64,000 nucleotides of DNA from Campanula takesimana (lineage: Eukaryota > Streptophyta > Magnoliopsida > Asterales > Campanulaceae), in assembly GCA_026119855.1 (NCBI GenBank), contig JAOWBW010000113.1, forward strand, positions 682,001-746,000, in the 5' to 3' direction. A program made the translations under genes and the position numbers. Of the stretch, positions 32,812 through 45,100 are shown piece after piece. Position 1 is the stretch's first letter, and each line of letters opens with the position of its first letter. Below the pieces are notes generated by a model. That model saw nothing but the letters and a program-made list of their open reading frames with translations, did not search any database and was not told the origin of the DNA.

Positions 32812-33094
32812 GCGAGCATGTGGACATTTGTTTAAGTATACAGTACATTGAGTAGTGTGTTTAGAACACGTAATCGCCCATATTCATTTCAGGCACGCCA
32901 CCTTTCAACTTTATTTGTTACATAAATACAAACTGAGGTGGGGTTCACGTGAAGCTATTTAGTTGGTGGACTAATCACCTTAAATAATTTTCCTCCTATT
33001 TCCTTTTACTTTTGGATTCCCTCCGTTCCAATGAAAGTAGCACTATAAGAGTGTGCACAATAATTAAGAATAATAATATATATGTAGTAGAAAA

Positions 33095-33290
33095 AGGCAA
33101 ATAGCATATTAGTGTCCCAAAGTTTCATATGAGTTGCAATTTAAGTCAGGTCTTTTTTGGATGGTCATGGATGGAAGCTAACGACATTAACAAAAAATTT
33201 AAAGAGCTCCATTAAAAATTACATTTCTTACCCATAAAGTTCAATAATTATTTATGTTGACCCCATTTTGTTAAAAACTTTACAACACCT

Positions 33291-33331
<41 letters not shown>

Positions 33332-33590
33332 TCCCTCCGTCCCAGCTCACTTGAGACTTTTTGACCAAAACTGGTCAACTTAAGGTCGGTTTGACCAACA
33401 CTTTATAAAAATATTTATGATCCGAATAAAAATTTAAAAAAATGTAAAATGACCACCATTAAAAATCCTCTCAATAAAAATTTTTAAAAAGTTTTTTGGA
33501 ACATAAATATTTCTATAAAGTGTTGGTCAAACCGACTTTAAGTTGACCAGTTTTGGTCAAAAAGTCTCAAGTGAGCTGGGACGGAGGGAG

Positions 33591-33624
<34 letters not shown>

Positions 33625-34035
33625 TATATTAATAAAGGAATGTATATTTTAATTAACCAAAAAAAATATCAAAGTAAAATATTGTTTATCATTTAAAATA
33701 ATAATTTTTTTTTAATAGCAGTACAAATTATAAAAATAAAAATACATTACACTAAAGTCATTTATAATTCTAATTCCTTAAGGGTTATATTTAGAAAAAA
33801 AGTAAAGGGCTAAAAATACATAAATAATTATTGAACTTTCTGAGTAAGAAATGCAATTTTTAAAAATGCTCGTTAAATTTTTCGTTAATTTCGTTAGCTT
33901 CCATCCATGACCATCCAAAAAAGACTAATTTCACCACAAAAGGCGAACATTAGGCACCAAATTGCCAAAATTGAAACATTAGGACCTAAATTGCAACTCA
34001 TATGAAACTTTGGGGCACTAATGTGCTATTTGCCT
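33095..34035. mobile_element. Non-autonomous Mutator-like element, second copy
   Basis: Ends AGGCAAATAGC are inverted. The flanks AGTAGAAAA (33086-33094) and GGTAGAAAA (34036-34044) give a 9-bp duplication with one mismatch. The arms and part of the core match the copy in TNL intron 3. It is itself interrupted by a Stowaway MITE within a TA microsatellite. Confidence 0.88.
33331..33590. mobile_element. Stowaway MITE inside the second Mutator-like copy
   Basis: Perfect CTCCCTCCGTCC ends within a run of TA repeats (33292-33330 and 33591-33617), the natural target for TA-specific insertion. Confidence 0.93.
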
Positions 34036-34250
34036 GGTAGAAAATGAAAAGATGGAATGAGTGGAGTAAAAGTAAATAGTAGTGATGGTTGAATAAATTG
34101 AGTGGTGGAAAATGAAGAGAGAATTAATGGGGTTAAATGGTGGGTTAGTTGAATATAAATATATTAAAACATTTCAATTTTAGGCAGTCTCATTTGTAGT
34201 TAGACGGATTAAAAGAAAAAGAAGTTCTACTTCTGCTGGGACGGAGAGAG

Positions 34251-35041
34251 TATTTGTTAAAAGGAACTATTCATATAATTGTTTTTATCATCCAAACATA
34301 GTTAATCCTTAGTAACTAGAGAGTTGGGTTAAGGTAAATTACTTTTTTCTAACGTTTAGAAAAATGCATTTTATGCGCAAGCTTTCTTTGTACGCGCGGT
34401 ATTGTTATAAAGTGCTAGTGATTCATGGGGGTATTTATACCTATTCAAATATGCACTTATAAACATTGAGTAAATTACAAAACAGACATGCGTACTATCA
34501 GATTAATGCAACTTCCCACTTGTACTGTCAAAAGTCCCAATGTCACCTGTGTACTTTAGTTTATTAACAATTTAACTGGTTTGCCCATGTATTTTTCAAA
34601 TGTGGTCATTCATGTTTTTTTCATTGCAATGTCCTCATCCCACCCACACAATTGTCAAATTTTTAACAGAAAGTTGGTCATGTTCTATCGTGTGACTTGA
34701 CATTCGTTAAATACTTAAATAGTCTATGGTAGGAATTAACTCATATTTAGTGTTGACTTATTATTTAGTGCAATTTTTTTTTTATTATTGTTCATGTTAT
34801 TTTTCAAAAGTTGATTGTGCTTTTAACAATTCAAATGTATTGGATGGTAGTGTACAATTTTTTTTCTTCAAAATGAGATTTAAATAAACATCCAAAATAT
34901 ATACATATATAAAAAAACAATCCATTTTAGGATAGAGTTTTACTCCATAAATGGTACTAGGAGGAAAACTTAAAAAAAATCCAGTAGATGACAAGTTTGC
35001 ACCATAACAGTTTTTGGCAGCTTATTGATTTGGGTGGGATT
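34251..35041. other. Upstream region of the selenium-binding gene, no gene
   Basis: AT-rich. The segment 34450-34740 (ATTACAAAACAGACATGCG onward) looks like one end of an old dispersed repeat. No ORF is worth reporting. Confidence 0.5.
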
Positions 35042-35049
35042 TATATAAA
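35042..35049 (+). promoter_or_regulatory. TATA box of the selenium-binding protein gene
   Basis: TATATAAA lies 93 bases upstream of the ATG, at a normal distance for a leader of about 60 bases. Confidence 0.65.
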
Positions 35050-35134
35050 TTTCCACACCCAATTTCATTTTTCATTGTGATCCCAAACTAAATTAAATTT
35101 GAGATTCACACAGATACAGATAGAGAGAGAAGGT

Positions 35135-38100
35135 ATGGCGACTGATAGGGTGGTGTTGGAGCACGCGTCGATAACGGAGAACAACAACCATGGCGCCGGC
35201 GCCGGCGTCGGAGGGTGCTGCAAAAAGGGACCAGGGTATGCGACACCACTCGCTGCCATGGATGGTCCTAAAGAATCCCTCATCTATGTCACCGCCGTTT
35301 ACACCGGTCGGTAACTAATCTCTTTTCATTTCTTCCCCTCTAAAATCACAGATCCACATGACATGATCACCACCTCGCATGAGTTCAGATTTTTTTTTTT
35401 TTTTTTTGGATAATCACTAGTATTAATAATTTAACTGTCAAATCAAATAATTAGTAACTACTATACCTTTGTTTATTTACATGAAAGTATACAGAAAATC
35501 TTATTTTAATCAATCATAACCAAACGTCTTTCAAAAACGATGATGATTGAAATTGAGAAATTAATAATTTCACATAAAAAGTGATATTTATTCGAATAGT
35601 GGTGAACATATTAATTCAAAATTAAATTATTTGTTTAAAAATCCAAAACGGAAACTGGGATTTAATTAATGGGAGTTTACATGGTAATTATTGCTACTAT
35701 TTGTTTGGGCTATGATGACAATTGTTGTGATTCAAGGTATGTTCGAAATGCTTTTTGCATTTTAAGTTCTTTTTATGGAATGTTATGAGAATATTTTTAG
35801 CCTTTTTTTTTCTAAGATTTGCCCCCTTGTGTTATTTATTCTCCTATGGTTTATCTGGATCTTGCAATGTTCAAGTTGGCATAAGTTGGTACATATATAA
35901 AACCTCATTTATTTCAACTTATCTGATCTGTAAACGTGTTTATAGAAAAGAACAGAATTGTGACACACCATTGCTAAAGCTCATTTATTTTTATTTTTAT
36001 GATTTTTTTGGTGTGGTCGAACGAATTTATTTTCATTGACAATTGCCTGTATGGTCTCAGCATATTACTGATATCAAATTCAGCCAGTTTACGCCCAAGG
36101 AACTAATTAAATGAGGACCAGAACCCAATTCAAGAACTCCCTCTGTTCCAAAATACTTACCATTTGAGTTAATATTTGCTACAAAATATTTGACACTTTA
36201 CTACTCCCTCCGTCCCATGTTCCTACATTTTTTGTAGTTGGTACGAATGAACTTTAAGCAATAATTTTAGGTTAAATTAATTGTCATAATGAAAATCCAA
36301 AACTTGTTATGAATAATATTGTTGGTGTATCAATAACAAGTTTTATAATTTTATAAGTATAATTAAATTAACTTAAAGTTATTGCTCAAAGTTCATTGGT
36401 AACAACGACAAAAAAGTGGGAACATCATTTTGGGACGGAGGGAGTATAATCTAGGAATCTTTGCACTTACTCCCTCCGTCCCATTTTAAGAGTCAAAAAT
36501 TTCCCAAAAGGGTGTCCCAACTTAAGAGTCAAAATCCATAAAAGGAAAGTTTTTTTTATACTTCTTTATTTAGTGGACCCCACATGTCATACACGCAACA
36601 ATTATCCACTAACTATTTCCTACCCCACTTTCTCTCTCCTACCTACTTTCTATACTCACAACAACACTCTACTCCACTATCCATACTTTATAATAAAAAG
36701 ATTCTTTCCTTAATTCTTGTGCCATCTTATTTTTTGACTCTTAAATTGGGACAAAGGGAGTATGTGCTAATTACCCTTGTTTATGATTGTGAAGTATTCA
36801 CTGTACAAACATTTAATTACCTAGATAATTGAATTATTGTATGGGTATTCGAGTCTACATGTATTATTTGCATTTCTAAACGCGTGGAAGTTTAAACGAC
36901 AAATATTTTGAAACAGAGTGAGTAGTTAAGAATTAAGTTTGATTCCCAATGCTGAAGTTGTGAGTACTAAAAGTGGAATGTGGAAATGTTTTTCTTAAGA
37001 GTCTAATAGATTGATCTCGTTTCTCTTACCTGAGATTTAGCTTGTCACAATTGCATCTATAAATGTATTTATCGCAATCACAAACAAGAAAGATAGATGT
37101 TCTTGAACAAACGGATTCAGTGTTCTTGGGATGACTCGTTTTACTCATTAAAATGTGGTTATGCAGGGACGGGAAAGGAGAAGCCTGATTACTTAGCAAC
37201 GGTGGATGTAGATCCAAGCTCAGAAACCTACTCAAAAGTGATCCACAGGTTGTCTATGCCTCATTTAGGGGATGAGTTGCATCATTCTGGTTGGAATGCA
37301 TGCAGTTCTTGCCATGATGATTCATCTGCTTCCCGACGTTTTCTTGTCCTCCCTTCACTTGTGTAAGTATCCAAAATTCTTCACGTCTTTTACCCCTGCG
37401 TCTTATGAGAACATTGTTGAAATCAATTTGTGAATGATGAAATGAGTATTGGAGTGCTCTGTATTACTGTAAAATTGATGTTTTTATCTTCTTTTTTTCC
37501 TTTTCCATCTTCTGAAAAATGTGCATGTGTTTGGTCAAATTTATGAAAATACCATACTTTGTAAGAAGAAGAAATTCAGTCCCCGTTGATATGATCTCTA
37601 TGTGGTCATTTCAGCTCGGGTCGCATATACGCAGTTGATACTCAGAAAAATCCACGGGCTCCCGCCATCCATAAAACGGTTGAATCTGATGAAATTGTGA
37701 GCAAAACGGGTTTAGCATATCCACACACAGCTCATTGTCTTGCTTCAGGCGATATAATGGTGTCATGTCTTGGAGATAAAGATGGAAACGCAGAGGGAAA
37801 TGGGTTTCTTCTGATTGACTCTGACTTTAACGTCAAAGGAAGGTACTGTTAGTTAGAGTAGTCATATGTTGATCTTTGAAACGAACCCTTCGCTTTGAAG
37901 TATAATCCTAATCTCGATTGCTGTATTTCAGGTGGGAAAAGCCAGGGCACAGTCCACTTTTTGGCTATGATTATTGGTATCAACCCAGGCATAAGACTAT
38001 GATCAGCACATCATGGGGAGCCCCTGCTGCTTTTACCCAAGGATTCAACCTTCAGCATGTTTCAGATGGTCTTTACGGGCGTCATTTACATGTCTATGAT

Positions 38101-39247
38101 TGGCCAGGTGGTGAGCTTAAACAAACCATCGATCTTGGTCCTACCGGACTTCTCCCCTTGGAGGTTAATATTCCAAATTTATGACCATTTTTCACGGGGT
38201 TCCGAGTTGGGTATTTTTTTCAAGATTTAGTAACTTGTAATTGCTATTAAATTTTCGTCTTTTTGTTGTGTCAAATTCAACATTTTTACAGATAAGGTTC
38301 TTGCACGATCCATCTAAAGACACTGGATTTGTTGGTTGTGCTTTGTCAAGCAACATGGTGAGATTTTTCAAAAATCCAGATGAATCATGGGGCCATGAGG
38401 TAAGAAAAAAACTAGAGTATTTTTCCTTCTATCTTTATGCCAAACCAATTGGGAAACATGAATACCTAATCACTTATGGTATTGATTCTTTAGGTTGTCA
38501 TTGACGTGAAACCAGTTAAGGTGCAAAACTGGATCCTCCCGGAAATGCCTGGACTTATAACTGATTTTCTTCTCTCCCTTGATGACCGGTATCTCTACCT
38601 AGTGAACTGGCTACACGGAGATATAAGACAGTACAACATTGAGGACCCTAAGAATCCTGTCCTAAAGGGTCAAGTGTGGGTTGGAGGTCTTTTTCAGAAA
38701 GGAAGCCCTGTAGTTGCTGAAGCTGAAGATGGTACAACATACCAGGTTGATGTCCCACAGGTCCAGGTATGTCAATTTAAGACTTGTAATTTCTAAAAGT
38801 TTGAAACTTTATACTCCCTCCGTCCCATTTGTATTGCCCACATTTGACTTTTTTTGGTCAAGGCAAGTAAACTTTAACCAAACACTAATGCCAATCTAAT
38901 CATCCTAATGAATTTGACAATGCGGCAAAAGGGATTGAATTTGGTCTATTTTTGCGCGTTTTTAGGGAAAGCTATTGAGAGGAGGACCTCAGATGATACA
39001 ACTGAGTTTGGATGGGAAGAGGCTTTATGTTACAAACTCGCTGTTCAGCAAATGGGACAAACAGTTCTACCCGGAAGTGATAGAGAAGGGATCTCACATG
39101 TTGCAGATTGATGTTGAAACTGTGGAAGGTGGGCTCTCAATAAACCCAAATTTCTTCGTTGACTTTGGGACGGAACCTGATGGACCGTCTTTGGCACATG
39201 AAATGAGGTATCCTGGTGGTGACTGCACTTCAGATATATGGATATAA
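35135..39247 (+). CDS. SBP1: Selenium-binding protein / methanethiol oxidase
   Basis: Seven exons in phase: 35135-35306, 37167-37362, 37615-37842, 37932-38163, 38292-38399, 38494-38766, 38966-39247; 496 aa, the normal length. Family marks: GCCKKGPGYATPLAAM near the N-terminus, ACSSCHDD (the CSSC selenium-binding site, about residue 103), HTAHCLASGD, GHSPLFGYDYWYQPR, HEMRYPGG and the terminal DCTSDIWI. Members oxidise methanethiol to formaldehyde, hydrogen peroxide and hydrogen sulfide, and in plants bind selenite and cadmium. The protein is cytosolic, with no signal peptide. The long first intron holds two Stowaway MITEs, and intron 6 holds half of one. The reading frame is intact. It converges on the acyl-ACP synthetase gene, with 445 bases between the stop codons. 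Confidence 0.95.
36204..36444. mobile_element. Stowaway MITE in SBP1 intron 1
   Basis: Full-length. The core AGCAATAATTTTAGGTT is shared with the copies at 40008, 46131, 52440 and 54752. Confidence 0.92.
36470..36760. mobile_element. Stowaway MITE in SBP1 intron 1, other subfamily
   Basis: The arms read CTCCCTCCGTCCCATTTTAA and its inverted, diverged partner ending ACAAAGGGAG. Confidence 0.9.
38814..38905. mobile_element. Half Stowaway MITE in SBP1 intron 6
   Basis: Only the left arm (CTCCCTCCGTCCCATTTGTA) is present. The right arm is missing or too diverged, about 60 bases before exon 7. Confidence 0.65.
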
Positions 39248-39692
39248 GCAAATTATCCTCTCGAAATAAGAACTTGTCTATGGTTCTGATTCTTGCATGT
39301 CACCTGTTGTACTCTACTTTTCATTTAATAATTTTTCTGTTGATTGCAAACAGAAAGTAACATTGAAAATCAAATGCGACAATTATAATACAATAATCGG
39401 TCTTTTAAAAAAAAATTCTAAACCTTGGAGAAGGTAGGGTGCATTGTATTGTGAGACTCTCAGTGGTTAAGCAAGGATTGTATCTCAATCATTCAGAGAA
39501 GGTTGGACATATCCAAACTGAATGAAGGAACCAAATCAAACACACTACTTTCAAAACACCCTGCACTTTATTAATGCCACTCAACACACCATTATTTTGT
39601 TGTAATATACAGCCTTCCCATCAAGAGGGATGTAATTTTTCTCTACATCTCCAGGAAATAATGTACAATCATGTCCACGAAAAATAATGAAA
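39248..39692. other. Convergent 3' region between SBP1 and the acyl-ACP synthetase
   Basis: Should hold the 3' UTRs of both genes, which may overlap. An ATTTAATAATT-type A/T-rich signal lies near 39326. No gene. Confidence 0.55.
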
Positions 39693-42132
39693 TTACTTGT
39701 AAAGCTTATCAATTTGCTCTTTGTATAGATTTACAACTTTGTCCCTCCGGATCTTCATTGTTGGCGTCATCAATCCACTATCAATCTGCAAATTCAAGTT
39801 ATATCAATTTTCCATCCTTGATCTACTTCTCTAAAATAGACTAGCATTGTTGATTTTCAAGTTTGCTTATTACCGTAAAAGGTTCATCAATAACAAGAAT
39901 GGGTCCTCCAATTTGAAATGTGCACTCTGAGGTCCTGTATCAAGGAAAGAATAATTAGTCAATATGTCCCAAAATCCGAGAAAACATTTGATATCAATTT
40001 TGTACTAGCTCCATCCCATCCCAAGATGATCTTCCCACTTTTTTGGCTGTTACTACGAATAAACTTTGAGCAATAATTTTAGGTTGATTTAAGTATACCA
40101 ACAATATTGTCAATAACAAGTTTTAGATTTTCATTATGATAGTTAAATCAACCTAAATATATTGCTCAAAGTTCTAAAAAAAAGTAGCAAGATAATTTTG
40201 GGACGGACAAAGGGAGTGCAATTATCTTGTGGCATATGATATGATTCTATATATAGTGGGCAAAGAACTTGAGACAAAACGACTCGTCTAATCTAAAAGG
40301 AATCAGTTGGACGGACTCCTCTAGTGTCATAATAAAGGGAGGCCATGAGCCATGTCATGTTTACCAAAACAATGCATTCACAGCTTTTGAAATTATATCT
40401 TACCATTTCCGCAATTCCTCATATAAGAAGCTAGTCATTTTCTCCTTACTAAGCTCAGAGGCATCAGAATCTAACATGGATGATTCCTTTGCTGCCAATA
40501 AAACTTCCTCTTTGTTTGGAACAACAATAGCTCCAAGACGTCGTCGATCCTGCAGGCCATTGGCCGCATGTTAACAAAACAAGGAAAAGTTGCTTGAGCA
40601 CCATCATCTAAGCCATTTCCAGAGCTAAAATGAGTCGGAAAGCATAATTTATCAAGCTTACATTTTACTCTTAAATACGTGACGTGTTAAAGACAAAGCC
40701 GAGGTTTAAAACATTAGAATGCACGATTTAAGTAGGTGTTTCACCTGCCCAATGACAACTATTTGTTGAATCATACTACTCCTCAAGGCAGCTTCTTCAA
40801 GCACCGATGGTTCAACATTTTCACCTATCAACAACAGATATCAGTTGGTTGATACTATCTTCAACATGAAAAACGTGCACTAGGAAAAGCAGCAGCGAAG
40901 TTTATTGGGAAATTTGCAGTTTACTTGCCCAAACTATACCTCATATTGCAATCCAGCTACCAATGTTTCATTGTTGCAATACGGTGTAAAGAGTTGTGTT
41001 TTGTTGCAATCCGACTCAAAAATAGATGAAACGTTAACTATTGGACGTAAAAGAGGCCAAGTACCTTGCAAATGGCTTTTAAGGGACAAAAATGACACAT
41101 TGCATGCATGGTACATATAGGGTCCGTGAGGGCACATATTCATCTGACTAAACTTTCAGTAAGTAAATCGGAAAAAAACAGAAGTTTGGCAAGTAAATTG
41201 CAAACAGAAGGAAACATTGGGTAAATAAATTGCAAACAAAATTAAAAATATTGAGCAAGTGAATTGCAAATGAAAGTAAACATTAGGCAAGTAAGTTACA
41301 ACCGTAAGTAAACCCTTATATACCGATCTTTGGTTTGCAAAAGGTAAAAATAATCTGACCGTGATCGGGAGTTGGGCAGAGATCAATTTCGAGCCAACAA
41401 AAATATTACCTGCGGGTGCGCTGATAGCGGTGACTACTATAAATAAAGCGGTAGTGTTAAGGTGGAGGCAAGGTGAAGGGCTAAGTAGGCGGCTTTTACT
41501 AAAAAGATAGCTCATGATACGTATATAAATCTTGGTGCTCCAAAGTAACATTAGCTCCTGGTGCAACATATATATCTATCCTGGTACCCAAATGTTAAAT
41601 GGATCATACTACAGTTTCTAATTGCTGTCAGAGCACCTTTCATCTTCTTCAAACAAAAGAGCGCAATATTAGGGTTTACACAGTAAGTAACAATGCGAGG
41701 GGCTTTGGATTGATTGGTGTGGAGATGCAATTGGGGAAAAGTAGTCGCATTTGAAGCAAGGAACGGATTCTGGTTGCAGAGAGAGCTCGTTGATGATGAA
41801 GCAGGAAGTGCAGAGGCGGGGAACGATGCCACGATAGCGAACGATGCCTTTAAATAGGCATAACAGAAACTGCAGAAATCATAGCAACAAACTAGAAGTA
41901 GTGCCTAAACTCTAGCTACATCAGTTTAGCTAGAAACAACTCCCAAACACTAGGTAAACAAGCTAACAAACTCCTACATGGTGGGTGGAGGTCACGCTCC
42001 TCAATGTTAACTTTCAATGGCAATTTATTGGCCTAATGTTTACTTTCATTTGTAGTTTACTTGCGCAATTTTTTACTTTCATTTGAAATCTGCTTACCAA
42101 ACTTTCATTCTTCTTCTTCTAGTTTTTTTTTT

Positions 42133-42168
<36 letters not shown>

Positions 42169-45100
42169 TTGCTGACCCAATGTTTAGTTAGATAAATTGT
42201 GCCCTCACGTGCCCTACATAAGCCACGCGGTATGTCCTCTGTTACCCGGACTCTTCAAATATGTTGAAGTACCCGTGTCCGATACGTATCGTGTCCGACA
42301 CGACACCCGGACACCTGCTTTTTCATTCGGATACGACAAGAAAAATTTGAAAGAAAAAAAGGAGTGAGTTGACTTCATTTATAAAGATTTTACAAATTTT
42401 AATGTTGTTTTACTTAATTATACAATATATCTTAGTAAAAAAGGAGTGAGTTGACTTCATTTATAAGTAAAGTATAAATAATACTATTTTGATTTGTCCT
42501 GAAATAATGCTCGTATCACGTACCCGTGTCCAAATTTAGGACGGTGTCCCAGTGTCCAAAATTATTAAAAAAATTGATCCGACACTAGGATCTGTATCTG
42601 TGTCGGATCCCGGATACCGTGTCCAGGTAACATAGGGTATGTCATATTTTCCCTAAAAAAAATCATGTACAAGGCACGTGACCTCTTCTTCGTCAAATAT
42701 TTAACGTTCCATCCATTATTGAGTTGGAGTGCAACAAAAAAACATGCAAGACACAATATTTTTCCAGTATATAAGTACAGATTCCGAGCAAGATACTTGT
42801 CACTAGGTAGATAATAATAGAATTCTTTTAAGGTTATTTCCCCCTTCTTGGTCGTGTCTAAGTTCTAATTTCTTTGGGGGGTGGGGGGTGTAACATAAGA
42901 AAAACTCGAGATGTTTCAAGTTACTCATAGTAAAATTGATGTCCATAGAGTATAAGATATGAGATTTTCTGCATGCATTACCTGTTAAAAGTACAATAGT
43001 ATCCTTTGCACGTCCTTCAAGAACAATAATGCCACCACAATTACGGCTTCGCCCCACCGTATGGTGAGGTGCAATCCAGCCAATATCCCCAGTATTCAGC
43101 CAACCATCCTCATCTAATACATTTATTGTCGCCAGTGGATTCTAATTCAACAGAAATAAAGCAAATTTAGAATATCTAATAAACCATATATATCAATATA
43201 TAACTCAAAGATTAAGAGGATGTAGAAAAGTCAGAAATCTAATACGAGCGAAACGGATTTTCTCAGAAAACAATATAAAAATCTTCAGATGATTGCACTG
43301 TCCAAAGGTCAATTAAGAAGCTTCTAGGAATGCCTCATTTTACTTGTACAAAGTTCCTCCATATTTTGTGGTGGTTCTCCGCAGATGTTATCACCCAAAC
43401 AAAAGAAAATGTATGTTTTATGATGATCAAGCTGAGTTAAGAACAATAGACATTGATGTAAATGCAAATTTTGATTATTTAGGTTTTCAAAAATTTGAAG
43501 AGATAACGGTGGGTAGAAAAATGAAACGAAAACGAGAAATCTGGAAAGCTAGGTATTGAACTGCTTGACGAAATAAACAAGAGAGCAGAAATATCTGATA
43601 AATCAATGTTTCATGAGGCACTATAAGGAGCGTCATTAAGGACTTCTTACACAGGTTACGGATTTAGAAACTATGGAGGCATCTACAGAATTCAAACATA
43701 ATTTATTGCGCCAAAATTGTGTGAAGATGCTTTATAATATTCTTAAATTTGAAGTATATAGGTTGAGGTGAATTCAAACCATATTCTTGAGCACTGTAAT
43801 AAAACAAGTTATGTTGTATCTGCTTAATCCATTGACATCAAACATTAAAGTGTTGCACATTGGTTGAAACATGAAATACAAATGTATAATATTAATGACT
43901 TCTTTTTATAGATTATGTAGATTGAATAACTTTCCTAATCGAAATGTAGCAACAATATCATGCAATTCTATTGAAAAGCCAGTTGCCCATACAGCACTTA
44001 ATGGCCATTTGGTAGATGAGACTTATCCAAGATTTTTCTTGTTTCATATAAGTGAAAGAAGATTTTTCTTGTTCTCGCAAAAAAAGAATATTAGTGAAAG
44101 AAGATAAAGATATTTTCACATTAATAAAAGGAAAAATACTTTCACGTTAATATTAACTGATGAAACATAACAACTCAAAACCGAAAATGACGCTGAATAT
44201 ATTCATAACAGGTATATATCAATTTACAACTATTTGTCGCAGAAATCATGTGGGATTAGCTGACGAACCTTGTAGTAGCCCCTCATAATTTGTGGCCCCC
44301 TTACTTTTACAATGCCCTTTGAACCATCAGGAAGAACTTCATTGGACTCAGAATCAACAACTTTTATTTCTGTGTGTCGAAGTGACTTCCCAACTGAGCC
44401 AAGAACCTTCAAAGGTCAAATCGAGCACAAAGTCATGTAATATACCAATCTATGTGGAAGTACAAGTCATTGCGAAAGAGTAAACTTAAAAAATGCAATG
44501 GAGTAATGTGTGCACATCAAGAGAACATTTTCTGTACTACTTTTGAAGTCTAAAATCCCATCAAAGTGGCCAGTTTTGCCCATCAGAGTGACCAGTATTC
44601 TATAAATAGGTATGGTGTCTCACAAAAGCAGTCCATTTCACGACTCAACTGTATATATTTCTTACATTGCAGTTCAGTGGCCGAGCAGCAACAACAGGAG
44701 ATGTCTCGGTCAATCCATATCCAACTTGGATGTTTATGTCAATTGCCTGTCAGAATATCAATATGTTTATACAAATGACTTAAGTTACATGTTTAGCCTG
44801 CTCAAGATCAGGAGCTACTAACCTCAAAGAATCGGTCAACATGCAAAGGTAAACTACCGCCTCCACATATGCCAGCCTGCAGAACATCATAGGAATCCAT
44901 CGTTTCATTAGTTTGTCATTATTGGACTTTATAAAACATAGCCATTTACAATCCCTCATTCATCTTCCCTTACTGAATTGAATTTCAATCAAATACATCC
45001 TATTTGGTGTCTATCAAAAGTTGCAACATTTCATTTTGTAAGTACCGGTATCTCCCGATGGAAGACAAGATGATGTAATTAATTTCTTAGAAGGTTTGAC

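Larger units (their letters stand above)
33021..34250. mobile_element. Stowaway MITE split by a nested insertion
   Basis: The left end CTCCGTTCCAATGAAAGTAG (33021) pairs with TTCTGCTGGGACGGAGAGAG at 34231-34250. The two halves are separated by the Mutator-like element at 33095-34035. Confidence 0.75.

Noticed and set aside
44230..44412. Separate small minus-strand ORFs across 40-60 kb as individual genes
   Set aside because: They are exons of one acyl-ACP synthetase; splice sites and phases join them.
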